DNA of 64,000 nucleotides from Sparassis latifolia (GCA_018466975.1 CM031558.1:1736001-1800000); one strand, 5' to 3'. Shown: positions 33,404-45,978, counted from the first letter of the stretch. Notes: a model not told the origin generated them from the letters alone. Made by a program: numbers and translations.

Positions 33404-36019
33404 GCTGAGGTTGATAGGCTGACAGGCTGACAATAATGTATGTGCACGATATGGACGAAGGGCGGTGTAGCTATACTGACATGTTTCTCAATGTATAGGA
33501 GAATGCGGCGCTTGTGCATGCTCACGCATAACTGCAGGAGCAGCTGCTACATCGGAAATCTTCTCGGTGACACCTCATCACCAGCAGTGCGACGTTGAAG
33601 GACATTGCGCGTGTTACTCGGAAGTAATTGTACATGTGGGCTGATTGATGATGAACGCCTCGTGGTCGAAGCCTCGTGTACTCCAAGCGACATCTCATAA
33701 GATACGATTGCTCACATCTAACGGACACTATCCCGACCTCTCAGTACCACTGACGCTGCCATGTCTTCAAAGTGTGCGCGGAAAGCGGTAAGTACTGCAG
33801 TCAGTTCTTACATTTTCAATCCTCATGCATGGAATGCCAAGAACCCATACTTGGATATCGAGGCTATCGTCGACAACGAGGAGGAGGAGGAGGAGGAGGA
33901 GGAAGAAGAAGAAGAGGAGGAGGAACTGGGTAAGTGTCTCAGCTGTGTTATTGGATATATCTTACAGCTTATTTCCAGCCGAGTTGCTCGCCGACGTCCA
34001 ACGCACTCAACAAGCTCGGGCGCATCTTGATAATGCATGTGTCAGCGACGATGCTGCTGACGCAGAAGCCATGGCCCAGTCTATTACGGAGAGAGACATG
34101 GTGGCTAGACGTGCACAGCGGGCCTCGCAGTCGGGTGGCGCAGTCGTCTCTCTTGCCCCCGATGGAATCCACCTTCAAGCTATGGAAAATAGTTTCCTCT
34201 CTCCTTGGGTGTGCATCTCGCGTGGTACATATGAGCACGATGTGGCCTTCATGGAGTCGCGAGAGGACTCTCTCCTCCGCGTCTGGGTGGTTCCGCGCTT
34301 GCCTACTACAAAAAAGCGGCAGCACGGAAGAACTTCTCAGCAACCGATGCCGCCAGCATTACTGAAGGAGTTGTTCGGAGAGGCTGTGACAGAAAGCGAA
34401 GGTGATCGGCTGATACATATTCTCAAGGGAAAGAAGTTCAAAGGCGGCCTCCTGCAGCTCGAACTCACTTTGGACCGGGTGACTTTCGACGTCCACACGA
34501 CTCGAAACGACGTATTCGTCTTTAATGCGGCGAAATTCGTCTTTAATGCGGCGAAATTCGTGCCAAAGACAGCGATAGCGAAGCTCATTCTATTCTGTGT
34601 TGACTTCGAACCGGCTGCAGGCACGCGTGTGATCATTATACAGGGCGAGCAATGCGGCCTCATCGGTGTTGTGCATTCAGTCATTAATGGACAGGCTACG
34701 CTAACCAATCTCTACCACGAGAAGTTGGATGACGAACTTTCGTCTCTCGTGCTACCTGTAACTCAGTTACACCCCCTTTGGGCAGTTGGCGATGCGGTCA
34801 AAGTTAAGACGGGCCTCCATGTGGGCTTGGAAGGGCAAGTGATTGCCGTGGATGATTTCGATGTCACGATTGTTCATGCGAACAAAGTCGAGGTATGCTG
34901 TGCACTTCTCATGCAATTGCAATCCTTAATAGCAGAACTTTCCTCAGCATGTATGTTCTACGTACGACGATGCTTCCAAGTACTGAACTTTTCTCAGCGA
35001 ACTAGAAACCCAATAACAGGAGTCTTTCATACTTCTTCTGTGTTGGAAACCTCTGAGGTATGTCCCACCACCTGCGACGTTATCGATGCTCAAAACTCGA
35101 TATAGCATCATGTGTTACCCTGAGATCTCTTATCACAGAGTCCGAGGCAGAATGGACCTCGATACAGCCATCAGTGACAGTATCAAGGCCGGGAGAGCAG
35201 CACCCCTCACGCTCTGAGACGCAAACAGAGGAAGAGGTGGAGATGGAGCTTGCCCTCAAGCATCCTGACCAACGGAATCCCGACATCGGGCGAGCGGTGC
35301 ATGTCATCAAAGGCCCTTTGAAGGGATTTGTGGGCACATTGCGAAATGTCATGTACCACGGCGATTACGAGGTTGAGCTTGAAGCCAAGCTTTTAACCTC
35401 GAGGGGCGTCCTTTTGTTCTGAAAGCCCGAGATCGCATTCCGGTCAGAAGAAAGGTAAGATTCATTACTTGTAGTTCTGGTCATATCTAACTGCCTCATT
35501 GCAGGGGCAACATCGACACGGCGGAGCGTGGTCTGCTCCCTGAGCGGCCTTGGACCCCATTGGGCCACGAATTAGAACCCGCGTCACACGACACAGATTC
35601 GGCGTGGGCGTATTCGGTGGAACTTGATGGTGCGTAACCGCGCCGCCACTACCGAGCGTCCACTGAATCCACATTAGGACCCGATGGATCGATGTCTTCA
35701 GTCGAACCTAATGGTGCGTAGCCTCATCATCAACACAAAATGTCCGCTGAATTCACATCAGGACCCAATGGATGGATGCTGGATGCGGCTGTGGCACCTG
35801 CATTCCATACTTATCGCTTCAAGTTCATGTGCACAGCTGGTCAACTCCGAGACAAGCTGATGACCATGATGAAGGGAGCCTCCCCAGTGGACGGCAAGGT
35901 GTGATGCGAATACCGGACGCGAAAGCTGGAATATGCCGATGTCTCTCTCCAAGACCTCGCCATATTGCGACCAGGCCCTGGCGATTATGCGATCGTGTGT
36001 AAGCGTGGCCCCAACTTCG
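33404..36019. repeat. Right arm of large inverted repeat (partner 1-2582)
   Basis: It includes about 350 bp of 5' flank and nearly all of the Spt5-like gene. The right arm continues past 36019 with the gene's last codons; the corresponding left part is outside the window. Confidence 0.9.
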
Positions 36020-36135
36020 GAGCGTACGGCAAAACGATGCGGGGTGTGGCAGACCCGCTTGTTCTAGTACTGGAAGAAGGCAGCAGGACGCTTAGGGTGG
36101 ATAGGGATGACTTGGCCCAGCTTGTGTGCAAATAA
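33761..36135 (+). CDS. Spt5-like transcription elongation factor paralogue with KOW motifs, partly degraded
   Basis: Spt5 clamps RNA polymerase II; this is a duplicated relative, not obviously the essential gene. The start MSSKCARKA at 33761 splices to NPYLDIEAIVDN and a poly-Glu run, then (GTAAGT...TTCCAG) to AELLADVQRTQQAR. A long exon follows: WVCISRGTYEHDVAFMESRE, LLKELFGEAVTESEGDRLIH, a directly duplicated FVFNAAK, IIQGEQCGLIGVVHSVINGQ. KOW 1 reads VKVKTGLHVGLEGQVIAVDD. KOW 2 at 35285-35350 reads GRAVHVIKGPLKGFVGTLRN, and the C-terminal KOW reads YAIVCKRGPNFGAYGKTMRG, ending VCK at 36135. A base is missing near 35398 (ACCTCGAG) between EAKLLT and LEGRPFVLKARDR. An in-frame TGA after DGKV (about 35903) is shared by the left copy. 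It is probably a pseudogene or an evolving paralogue. Confidence 0.75.
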
Positions 36136-37059
36136 GTGGTTTCCTCGTAATTTTACGTGCTGTTCCTGTCCCTTGCCCCTCGTCGTTGCATCCTGCGCTG
36201 TTTGTCAATGTCCTGTCGTTTGCCGCTTTCTCATTATATACAGTTAATGTACTTCCTTTGATCGAACTTGTGCTTGTGCTTGTGCAATCTCCCACGACCA
36301 GTTGAAAAGCCGCTGAGCGGTACACTTGGTGATCCAATGACCACTAAGCGGCCATCGAGTGTGCCACTCGTCAAGCCGCTTAGCGGCGCTATGGGTGTCC
36401 GACCTCCTTACAGTTTGAATATTAGGTCAAGGGTGTGAGGCCCTGACATCTCACCTCATATATAGACTCTAATGTCAAATGTCAAATGATCATACATTGT
36501 AACTTTGTGTCGCCCTTATACTAGTTCGATATTTAATCTGTTGTCTGCCCTGAAAGGCATAATGTCGATCAGAATTTCTTCCCGCCGGACATGCCGAACG
36601 AGACCTAAAATTTTCGGACGAATGTTATATGGTAACATAGCCATTTGCGAACATTGTATATGTTGCAATATCACACATTATCAATGTGTGATTTGGGTAT
36701 CGCATGCCCAGACATCAGGCCTTACATTGTAAACATATTTTCGACCGTCGGAGCTACATACGGGCCGTCATACATGTACAATGTTAGGCCGGATGTTCCC
36801 ACAATGTAAGGAACTTAGATATTAGTCCCCGTCTCCGGTGTCAGTGTTATCAAACACTAGTAAAATTACAGCTCCGTCTAAATTGTCCGACCTCTCGACA
36901 AGGAGTCAGAACCTAGACTAACTTTGAGGGCAAGTAAAAACATCCCATGATAATCCAAAGCTCCAGCCACGTGGTAGAATTGTAGTCCAAATCGCATCAG
37001 AAAACGTATGCGTGCCATCCACATCAGTAGACAAATGGACACCGCACTAGCAGAAGGCG
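36136..37059. other. Intergenic between Spt5-like copy and VPS39 3' end
   Basis: Contains small palindromes GCCGCTGAGCGG and GCCGCTTAGCGGC (36310-36390) and CACACATTATCAATGTGTG (36672-36690). No supported gene. Confidence 0.45.
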
Positions 37060-40000
37060 CTAAGACCTATTACTGAGGTCCTTCAACTTCTTCGAGAATG
37101 CCTCACGGCACTGGTAATGCGTTACTTCACCGCTAACGGACAACATTAGAAACCTCCGGGGATGGGTTTGACAAGCTCTCTTACCGAGGAGCATGAACTG
37201 CGATCACGCTATGGCCGATGCGTTTATGACATTGCGGACATCTGTCAACGTTGATAGTGAGCAGGAAACATTTCGTGCAATAGGAAGAGCACGCACATCC
37301 GACTATCCGTCACCCGCACCCGCTTCGTCTGCAACGCCATCAGACGCCGCGTAATTTGATCCTCTCGCGCCTTCGCGATCTCGCGCACAACACGCGTGTC
37401 AAGAATAGGCGCACGCAGCGCAGACCGTAGGAAGTCGCGCACGTCTGCCGTCGCCACGAGCGGCGGCAGGAGCTGTAGTGTTTCTACGGAGTCCAAACGT
37501 GGCCCATGCCTGCTAATGAGTGCGAGCGCCGGTTGGAGGAGGTCGGCGGAGGCGAAGCGCGGTGACGTCGGGCGGAGGTACGTCCGGAGGAGTGTGAGGA
37601 AGACATTGGATGTCTCACTTCCCGGCTTGTAGACACGCTTGCAGTACCTGAAATCTTATTCTGTCAACTACAGCCAAGAGACTTGCAAGGCGAGGGGAGA
37701 CGTACGCCTCCGCCTTGGTGTAATCCTCCAGACGATATACGTATATCTCGAGCGCACTGTCGTGCCTACCCAAGCGCCCCAGTAGAATTGCTTTGGCTTC
37801 GAAGAGGTCTGATGCGAACCACCAATCAGTTGTCAAAGTCGGAAAAGGGGGATAACATGGTAAACGTAGCTGTACCAACCTTCTGATGGCAGAAGACCGA
37901 ACACCCGGTCAACTTGGTAGTGATCTGTCGTGTCGATAAAGCGAAGCAGTTTGGCATACGCCGTCTGCCCCAAATCTGAAGTTTTTGTCAACATTGAAAC
38001 CAGAGCAAAGTAAGTCGCAAAAAGTGACCTTCATTGCCCTGCTTCTTCGCCGACATGGCCATGCGCAGATACAGCTCCGCCAGTCGGTCATGGAGCAGCG
38101 AAGACTCTTCCGAACGCTCATCAATGAGGTACTCCAAGTAGCGTGCGCATATACTCAGGTCGATCTTCTCCAGAAACTCGGCAACGCGTTGCCGTGGCAG
38201 CTCAGCTTCCTCCGACGTGAAAATCTGGCATCGTGAGTGTTGGTTATTTGATGCAGCGTGCTGCCTTACCTCCAGCGCGATCTCAGAGTCCCGGTCGAAC
38301 AGCCAGCGTGAGTACTCGAAGATCTGCTCCATATTCTCTGGTCCTAACCGCTGCAAATAGGTGACTGACGGCATGAGCTTGTCTCGCGTGTCGGTCTCCT
38401 TTTCGCTCAGTCTATCGGCGTATGATCAGCACACTGCCCTGACTCAGATTGTGCAGTAGCCGATGATAATACACACTGTCGTAATAAGTCCAAAGCCTTG
38501 CCATGCATCTTCCTTCCATTATACAGATAAATCAATTCGGAAAATTTCTGTTCGATGCTACCTTGAGTATTATCGCAAAGGTAGAGACATCGTATCATAC
38601 CTCGCGAGCCTGTAGGACCTCCTCGACCTCTGACACTTCGCACCAATTCGGCTGTCGACATAGAGGCGCAAGCAACCCTGGCCTGACCAGAAGGTACGAC
38701 TTAAAGAGTGCGGTGTCCACAATTTGCGCGAAGCGTACAAGTTCTTCCGGCGTCAGTGCAGAGAGCGGAGCATTGGGCAGCCCGAACAGTTCATCTATGG
38801 AAGTTGCTGAGAGGTAAGGCATCCGATGGGATTGGGCAGAGGTGATGTTCAGCGCCTCGAGGGCTCCTGTAGCCTTGCGTCGACATTCCGAAAGGTACCG
38901 CATCAGGGACTCAACAGACCGGTGGAAGTCATCTGCCTCCGTTTAAGCCCAGGCCTTCTACTACCGATAGAAAACTGTACCTTTCCGTATTTCCTTTCGC
39001 TTGCCGGTGCCGCTAATTGACGAGGTATCGTCGTCCTTTTGTGCCACGGAAGTGACCGATTCCAAGCCGGTCTTCAAGACACCAAGCACAGAACCCTTGG
39101 GTGACGGTGCTCTCAGTGGGACATCTCCGGTAGTAACAGAACCCTCTCCTTCCCCTTCCTTTGTGAGGTCCTCAACTGGTGGGGGGACGACGCATTTGGG
39201 TCCTCCGAATAGTGGTATCCACGCATCCTGGGGAACAGACAATCTGCCAGCCACGCTTTCCGGATACAGTGCAACTACTTTCGCAGGATTTATGTCTAGG
39301 TCTATAAAGGTGTTGATGGCGTCGTCATAGTGTGTCGCCCGAAATTGTGAGACAGCATGCAAGGCTTGAACTTGGCGCTGTCTGCGGTCCTAATTCACGA
39401 AATTCGAAAATAAGTCATTTACTGGCATGCAGAGCGGATAGCTGACCTTGTCGGGCAAAACTGCTGGATCTATAGAGTCCAGTATTGCCAGTGCATTCTC
39501 GTAGGAGCCTTCCTCTACTAGTTCGTCGATTTGCTCATTCCATGTCTTCATTCGAAACTCCCAGATTGAACTGCCAGCGACAGCGGCGGTAGCGCGGTCT
39601 GTAGGGGTTGTTACAAGGTACAAAGGTGACTTTGCCGTGGACGACGCAGTCAGTAAGCGGACGATATGGTGGTGGCTCGAGATGCCCTCCGAAGTAGGTG
39701 GGAAAGGCAGAGTTTGCACGGGCAACAGCGAGAGAGAAGAGCGAATGTCGATGACGGGAGATGGAATGAAGGATGGCTGGGAGACGGCGGCTCCCGATAT
39801 ACTACCTTCGGCTTGAGACGCTGGAACGGAGCCAGGGGGCATTATCGAGAAGATGTATGGCTTCACGAACGCTGCAAAGATTAGGATGACTGATCGTATT
39901 GAACGTAGACGAGCTTTGCCCTACCTAAGTCTTCTGGGGGTGCGGGCCAATCTATATTGGTGGATCTGGTAACTTTCCCCTCAAGGCCAAGAAAAATACC

Positions 40001-41052
40001 ATTATCTGAGTGACTCTGTCATATCGCATTCTTCAATCTCACAAAATGTTAATTTACTTACTATCCTTCGCAACAAGAGCTTCATTGTCACTGATGTTAA
40101 TGAGGCAAGGTCTCGCCTTTGCGCCAAGTCCGAGAGTCATGTAACCACCGAGACCACTGAGCGCTCCCATACCCTTAGTGCTGATGCCTACGCCGGAAGT
40201 GGTCGGGGAAAGAGGTGCCGTAAATTCGATAGTCGAGAACGTTTTGATGGAGAAGACAGCAAAATCTGTCGGCATGTAGCCGAAACATATAACGTTGTTG
40301 TTCAAGAATGTCATCGAACGAGGGGAATGCGGTAGAGTTGCTTCCTAGCGGCTACAATCAGCCAACTACGATCGAGTTTTTATGCAGACTGCGTTGCACC
40401 TGCACATCCTGTGGTTCTCCGTCTTTCCATGAGTATAAAACAATCTTCCTCCTACAACCGACCGCAAGATACGTTACAACAGATGGTACTTCCTTGGCCT
40501 TTCCGAAGTCTCCGTCCGAAGAAGGTTGTGACTTGCCATCCAAGTTACCGTACACAATACCGGTATATGTTGCAAATGAAAGAGCTCCCTTCGTCTTCGT
40601 GAGAGGGGTGGGAGGAGCAAACGCCGGTAGCGGGTATAATGTCACCAGCGAGTCTATAGGTAATGATCAACGAAAATATGTCTAAAGTAGCGTGGGAGCA
40701 GATGCAGACCAGTCAGTACGGCTAAAGAATTCACGTCCTTTAGAAAACCCATGTGTTCGATAGCTCTCCGACTAAGGGCCTTCTTGGTTTCCAGGAACTG
40801 TGCCTCTTCACCTACCGTAATGAGAGCAGAGTGATTAGATGGAGCTTACATTGGTCGAAGATACTTACCAGCAGCACTCAAAGTGTAAATATGCAAATTG
40901 CCTGTCGATGTTCCAACGTACAATCTGTCTCCTGCATGAACGTCAACAAGACTCGGGGTGATTCACAAAGAGTATCAACCTTGTACAGTCAGAGCTTCCG
41001 CCCGTTCCTTAAAGCCTCTTACAACGACACTCGGAGCTGAAAATGGCGCCAT
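37060..41052 (-). CDS. VPS39: Vacuolar sorting protein VPS39/VAM6 (HOPS subunit), about ten or more exons
   Basis: HOPS tethering subunit acting in late endosome/vacuole fusion with the Ypt7/Rab7 GTPase. The start MAPFSAPSVVVRGFKERAEA at 41052 splices (after TVQ-G) to DRLYVGTSTGNLHIYTLSAA, the start of the CNH/citron domain. It continues EAQFLETKKALSRRAIEHMG, TYLAVGCRRKIVLYSWKDGE and SMTFLNNNVICFGYMPTDFA. A helical clathrin-repeat region follows (39400-37250; Vps39 domain 1 part LFEAKAILLGRLGRHDSALE). The C-terminus closes with VTDSR joined over a GTGCGT intron to ICPQCHKRIGHSVIAVHAP, then over a GTAAGA intron to RGEVTHYQCREAFSKKL, stop at 37060. The Cys-x2-Cys/His-x2-Cys cluster is the usual Vps39 domain 2 end. 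No frame breaks were noticed. Confidence in identity is high; inner exon borders are approximate. Confidence 0.95.
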
Positions 41053-41668
41053 TTGAGAAGATTTCCTAATAGCTGGTCATGGGGATTGGATGGGGTATCG
41101 GATGTAGCGAGCGGAAAACGCAAGTGGCGGTGGGCGCTTCGCACGACGCGTCGACCACGTGCGGACCCTCTCGAAGCCGGCCCGGCCCGGGCAGTCTCCT
41201 TATAGTGGTACACCACCAGGCGAGGCGGATACCGGGCGGATACCGGGTCCGAAAAGATTTGGCCGGTACTTAGCCTGTAACCGCTGATTACATATCGTGC
41301 ATCTAATGGGTAACTACAATCAACTAACCGTTTGGTACATGAATTAAGATCCCCATTATTTACCTGCTGTAGTTACTTTGTAGTGACCCACTACTGTGCT
41401 ATTTCCGGCCAGTCACGTCCACTGAATCCTAGGCATGTCCTATGTCACTGGCGGATTGGGTACCCAGACCGTGATCACCCGTCATTTACGGCTGGCGCAA
41501 TGTGTACCGTCCGCTGTCACGACTGTCCGGCCAGGTGGCGGATCGTTACAAGTTGTCACACCTGGCACAGTAATTATCCTCTATGTAACTAGCGGTTACC
41601 GCCTGGTGGCAGGGGACAATTACTGGGCAGTTAACTGGACTTGGGTACCTGGCAGGTACCCAGAGCTG
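41053..41668. other. Upstream region of VPS39 and edge of repeat island
   Basis: A GC-rich promoter-like part (41060-41240) passes into sequence with many GGTAAC, GGTACC and GTTACC words. No gene. Confidence 0.4.
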
Positions 41669-42227
41669 GTGTTGCAGGGTCCAGTCCGGTCCGGGCTTTT
41701 GCCTTTTTTGGCCAGGACCAGGACCAGGACCAGTCCTGTTACGATCAGTAAGGACTGCAGTCCTGGATTAGTCTGGACTGGTCCAGGTCCAGACTCAGTC
41801 TTGGACCAGTCTTAACTGGTCTTAACCGGTCCTGGACTGGTCTTTGTTTACTTTGACTCCTGTTGAGAGATTAAGACATGGTATACACAACTTGTGAGAG
41901 GGTTGTACTTCATTATTACTAGTGTTTTTGCATTATATCTAAGCCTTACTTGAATTCTAGTTTGCTATCATGCTAATTTCTCAGCTTTGGCCTAAATTTT
42001 GAGGTAAAACAGGCTTTAACAGTACCTAAACAGTATCAGTCCAGGACTGGTCCTAGACTGGTCCTGGACCAGTCCTAGCAGTTCTAGGAATTCTGAAAAC
42101 CTTCAGGACCAGGACCAGGACCAGGACCAGGACCAGGACCAGGACTGGCCCAGATAGCAGTCCTATATGGTCCACTCCTGGTCCTGAGGCAGTTCTGGAC
42201 CAGTCCCAGGACTGGACCCTGCAACAC
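41669..42227. mobile_element. 559-bp non-autonomous inverted-repeat element with 12-bp target duplication
   Basis: Begins GTGTTGCAGGGTCCAGTCC (41669-41687) and ends with the perfect 19-bp complement (42209-42227). It is directly flanked by TACCCAGAGCTG on both sides (41657-41668 and 42228-42239). The interior is rich in GGACCA/TGGTCC words. It encodes nothing. The family is not recognised. Confidence 0.85.
42100..42146 (+). repeat. (AGGACC)n hexanucleotide array inside the 559-bp element
   Basis: About seven head-to-tail copies of CAGGAC; a shorter three-copy run lies at 41720-41740. Confidence 0.9.
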
Positions 42228-42239
42228 TACCCAGAGCTG

Positions 42240-44540
42240 GTTATCCGCTGGGTATCCAATGGATACCCAACGGATAACTGTGCAGCAGTATGCCAGCAAG
42301 TACTCAAGTACTTGTCTACATAGTGCTATATAGGAACAAATTACTGTCTATGTACTGTCGATAATGAGCAAGTGCGATCGTAGGCACTCTCTAAGTCCAT
42401 CCCGCTGTAGCCTGTCACTGTTGCTATCCACGTTGCTGTTACCATCGCCGCCGGCATCACTATCAACCCAAGCCGCTTCTTGTAATGTTTCTGGGGGGAT
42501 GAAAAAAAAGTACTTTTGAGATTTTGAAATTCCAAGATCAGTACTCACTAGCAAGCTAAAATAAGTGTAAGATAGAAGAGAAACCCCTGAGGCAAGAAAC
42601 TGAAATGAGTTGGGAGAGTTGAGAAGTTGAGCTCATCCTGCCATTTGTTGAGCCTTGTTTGACTTGTTCAAACACATGGGCGTCTTTGACTTCGTGATTT
42701 TTGACTGCTCACACCCTCATGCTCATGCGTTGTCTTGCAACATCCCTTTCTTGTGACACACAATCTTGTGCTTCTGATTTTCACACATGTCTATGAAGTG
42801 ACAGCATTAACATGCAAACACCGAAGAGAGCAACACTATTATCCACAAGACTTAGTGCGAGGCATGCAGCATCACAATTGGTGAGTTCCTAAATCCTTAC
42901 TACAGTGGCATATCTCTTAGCACAAGACCCATAGCATGCAGCAGTAAGACTACTCACTAGCTTCTGTACCTACTTCTGCAGTGCACCCTGCACTAACCTC
43001 CCACCTTTCACCATGTTTTGCTGATGTGCTTGCTATTCCTCTCACTGTGTTCCAGCCCATCCTATACTCTTCCGACATTCTTTTTTACATGCTATGTATT
43101 CCTCTACAGTGCTGTAGTGTAGTAATATCATACAATTGTATGTGGTATAACCTGCCTTTTGTGATTGCCTGCAGGGACCCACAGATCATGTGATAGATAC
43201 TTGTGAGGTGCTCAGCAGGTACTGACATGGTATCCAGCTCCTGTTACTCACTGGGTACATTATAGATATTCCCAGTTTACTTGGTAGACAGCCATCATTG
43301 GTTACACTACAGTTAACTATATTATTTACTTGGTAGGTACTGTGTCAAAACCCTCTGATGGGTAACTGACAGTTATCTGTCAGGTAACCTCAGTCTTGGT
43401 TATCCATCCTGTATCTGGCTCATCTGGTGGTGTAGGGTCGGCCGGAAATTAAATAAATTAAATAAAATTAATTCAAGCAAGTGAGAAAGTATTCATTCTG
43501 CATCTTTGCATGATGCCCAGCATGTTCTCAACTCCTGCGCACAGGTGCCTTGGTGTATGAATATCAGATTTCATATCACTTACACAAAATCCATGATGAT
43601 TTTCTAGAGTTATATTCAAACTATGCAGTACAGTCAGACATGTAAACACAACTATAGGGATGACATCAGGAACTCGGGATAGCTCCATAGGCTCTATATG
43701 GTAGCAGATGGAGCCCTGGAGTGATGGAAATCCCCCCTATCATACAGGGCAGGCCATCTCCATGCCATACTGGATGGAGATCACATCTCCGCATAGAGCT
43801 GGATGGAGACAGCATGTGGCTCATGGGAAATACTCATGAGCACCAGGGACAGGCTCAAGCTGTTGGATATTCTTGAAAAATACTCATAGAGCATATAGGA
43901 AGAGATATCAATGCTGTCTAGATACATTTGCTTGCTTGAGGCATTTAGCTCTTTCTGTCTGAAGCTGGCATCTCCATGTAATGGTACAATCTTCATCCAG
44001 CTCTGAATGGAGCTGAGGAGATCTATCCTCCATACAGAGGAATCCCGATTCTCTATTCCCTAATGGGCTCTTCTTGTGATGCAACTAAAGAAACTCAGGG
44101 TTCTGTAAATTTTACATGTTGATGACATGCAAAAATCCTTCAAATTTTATCCTCACCTTTCGAGAGTGTATGTCCATCTTGCAAGTTAGCACAATTGAAC
44201 TTCAGACCACTGTGTGATTGCACTGTAGCCATCTGAATGCAATGAGGTTCTCCTGCAATGTAAAATTTTTTCCATGACATCATAAGTACTGTACTATTTC
44301 GACCACTTTGGCATGGTGGTGTGACATGTAAAGTTTAAGTCTAGCACTACAGCAGATGATTGAGAGAGGTGTGACACACTGATGCTATAGTGTCACAGGT
44401 GCTAGAAAATAGGGCTGGCATGGCCAAGAAGGCTGTGACATCACCACTGTTAGGTGGCAAAGGGCCTTGTTACAGTATGATACTGACCAAATTCTGTTGT
44501 GAATAATGTGTGTGTTCATCAGGAATAACACTTTTGCTCT
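42240..44540. other. Gene-free AT-richer island
   Basis: No coding region or RNA gene supported. It contains many GGTAAC/GGTACC-type words at 43200-43410 and an AATTAAATAAATT run at 43445-43470. The flanking words suggest decayed repeats. Confidence 0.5.
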
Positions 44541-45590
44541 AGGTTACTCTAGGAAGTATGAATTTTTTCAAAGTAGCTCAGAGCAGCTCAAAGCAGCTCA
44601 AAGTACCTCAGAGTACTCCAGCATAGCCTGAGCTACCCTCAGAAATTAGGCTTTTTTAGAGCATTTTACTGAGTTCTGCCTCACAAATTATTCATCTGGA
44701 AAAACACTATTGTTCTAGATTCTATGTACTTTTTCAGAGTGTCTCAGAGCATCTTAGAGTATCTGAAAGCAGTTTGAGCAATTTTAGGAATTTGAGACTT
44801 TCTCAGAGTATCTCAGCAGCACTCTGAATCACTTTGAGATACTCATAGAATTTACAGTATCTATAAGAAATAATCTGTTGCATTTATAAGGCTGTTACAA
44901 AATTTCCCTCTGTACTTTATATAATACTTTACATTATAACATATTTTGCTTCTGCTATTTAGCTATTATATTAAGTAAGGCCATTTGCACTTGTGTCTTT
45001 TTGTGAAAGATGAGATCATAATGTAGTTGAATTGTAAAGTATGTACTGAAGATGTGATTATAAGCATGCTTTGCATTGTGTTTAACTGAGCTACCCTCTT
45101 GTAATAGGCAGAATTTGCCCAAGTCCCTTTAGCAAAATCTCATATATATATATATATTATATGAGTGTAAGTTTATAACCAGATATAGTGTAGTGGCTAA
45201 ATTGTTCAGTGTTATTTGATCATGTGACTTACCTTCAAGGTTGAGGGTTTAATTCTGGCTGATGACAAGTTGAAAAACCACCTTTTAAACTCAGATGATT
45301 TTTGGTACTTACTGCTAATCTAGATAGTGTGATGGCAATATATTTATTTTTCTAATCTCTATACTTGAGAGTTCCTTAAGGATAATTTAAAAGAATATAA
45401 GGGCAACTTAAGAGAATTCTGAGAGCTTTCTAGGAGTATCCTAGGTACACTCTGAGAGCACTCTGAGAATGTCTGAAAATTTTTGCATAAAAGACCTTTC
45501 TTTGAGAGCACTCTGAGTGCTCTAAGTGCTCTGAGTGCTTTAAGTGCTTTAAGTGCTTTAGGATGCTCTAGGATGCTCTTAGAGTAACCT
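44541..45590. mobile_element. Possible decayed inverted-repeat element with minisatellite interior
   Basis: AGGTTACTCTAGGA at 44541 is mirrored by TCTTAGAGTAACCT ending at about 45590. The interior is full of CTCAGAGTA / GAGCACTCTGAG / AAGTGCTTTA variants (44565-44830, 45415-45580). No target duplication is seen. Confidence 0.35.
45177..45260 (+). ncRNA. tRNA-derived (SINE-like) pol III promoter remnant
   Basis: TAGTGTAGTGG (45186-45196) fits an A box, and GGGTTTAATTC (45245-45255) fits a degenerate B box, about 50 bp apart. AACCAGA at 45177 can pair with TCTGGCT at 45254 with one mismatch. The T arm does not fold properly, so this is not a functional tRNA. Confidence 0.3.
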
Positions 45591-45978
45591 GTCACCAAAG
45601 GTGTCTTTCCTGATTAGTAAGTTAAGTTTTTCAAACTCCACTAAAACCTAACTACTTCAGATGGCCTCAGTTTCAACTAACTGTTATAAAACTTAGTTAA
45701 ACTCCCAAGTGAACCTGAGCATAGCCCATGAATACCCTGAGTATGACATACCATGAATGAGTTGGAGCTGGCCTAAGGGTTCACTGGGTTAAACCTGGAT
45801 GAAAATTAACCTCAGGCTCAATTTGCCCTGATTGTGTGGCATAGCATGGCAGATGTTGTTTTCAATGTTCAATTCTCCAACTCATCTCTTTGCATGTGTT
45901 GCATCTCATTTAACCCCTGTCTAACTCCTGTTGCATCTGATTTTATCCTGGGGTTTGCTGAAGACCTGATTGCATGTA

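Noticed and set aside
33823..34038. Poly-Ser frame on minus strand
   Set aside because: Antisense of the poly-Glu codons of the Spt5-like gene.
45177..45260. Functional tRNA gene
   Set aside because: A- and B-box words are present but the T arm cannot pair and no anticodon stem is convincing.
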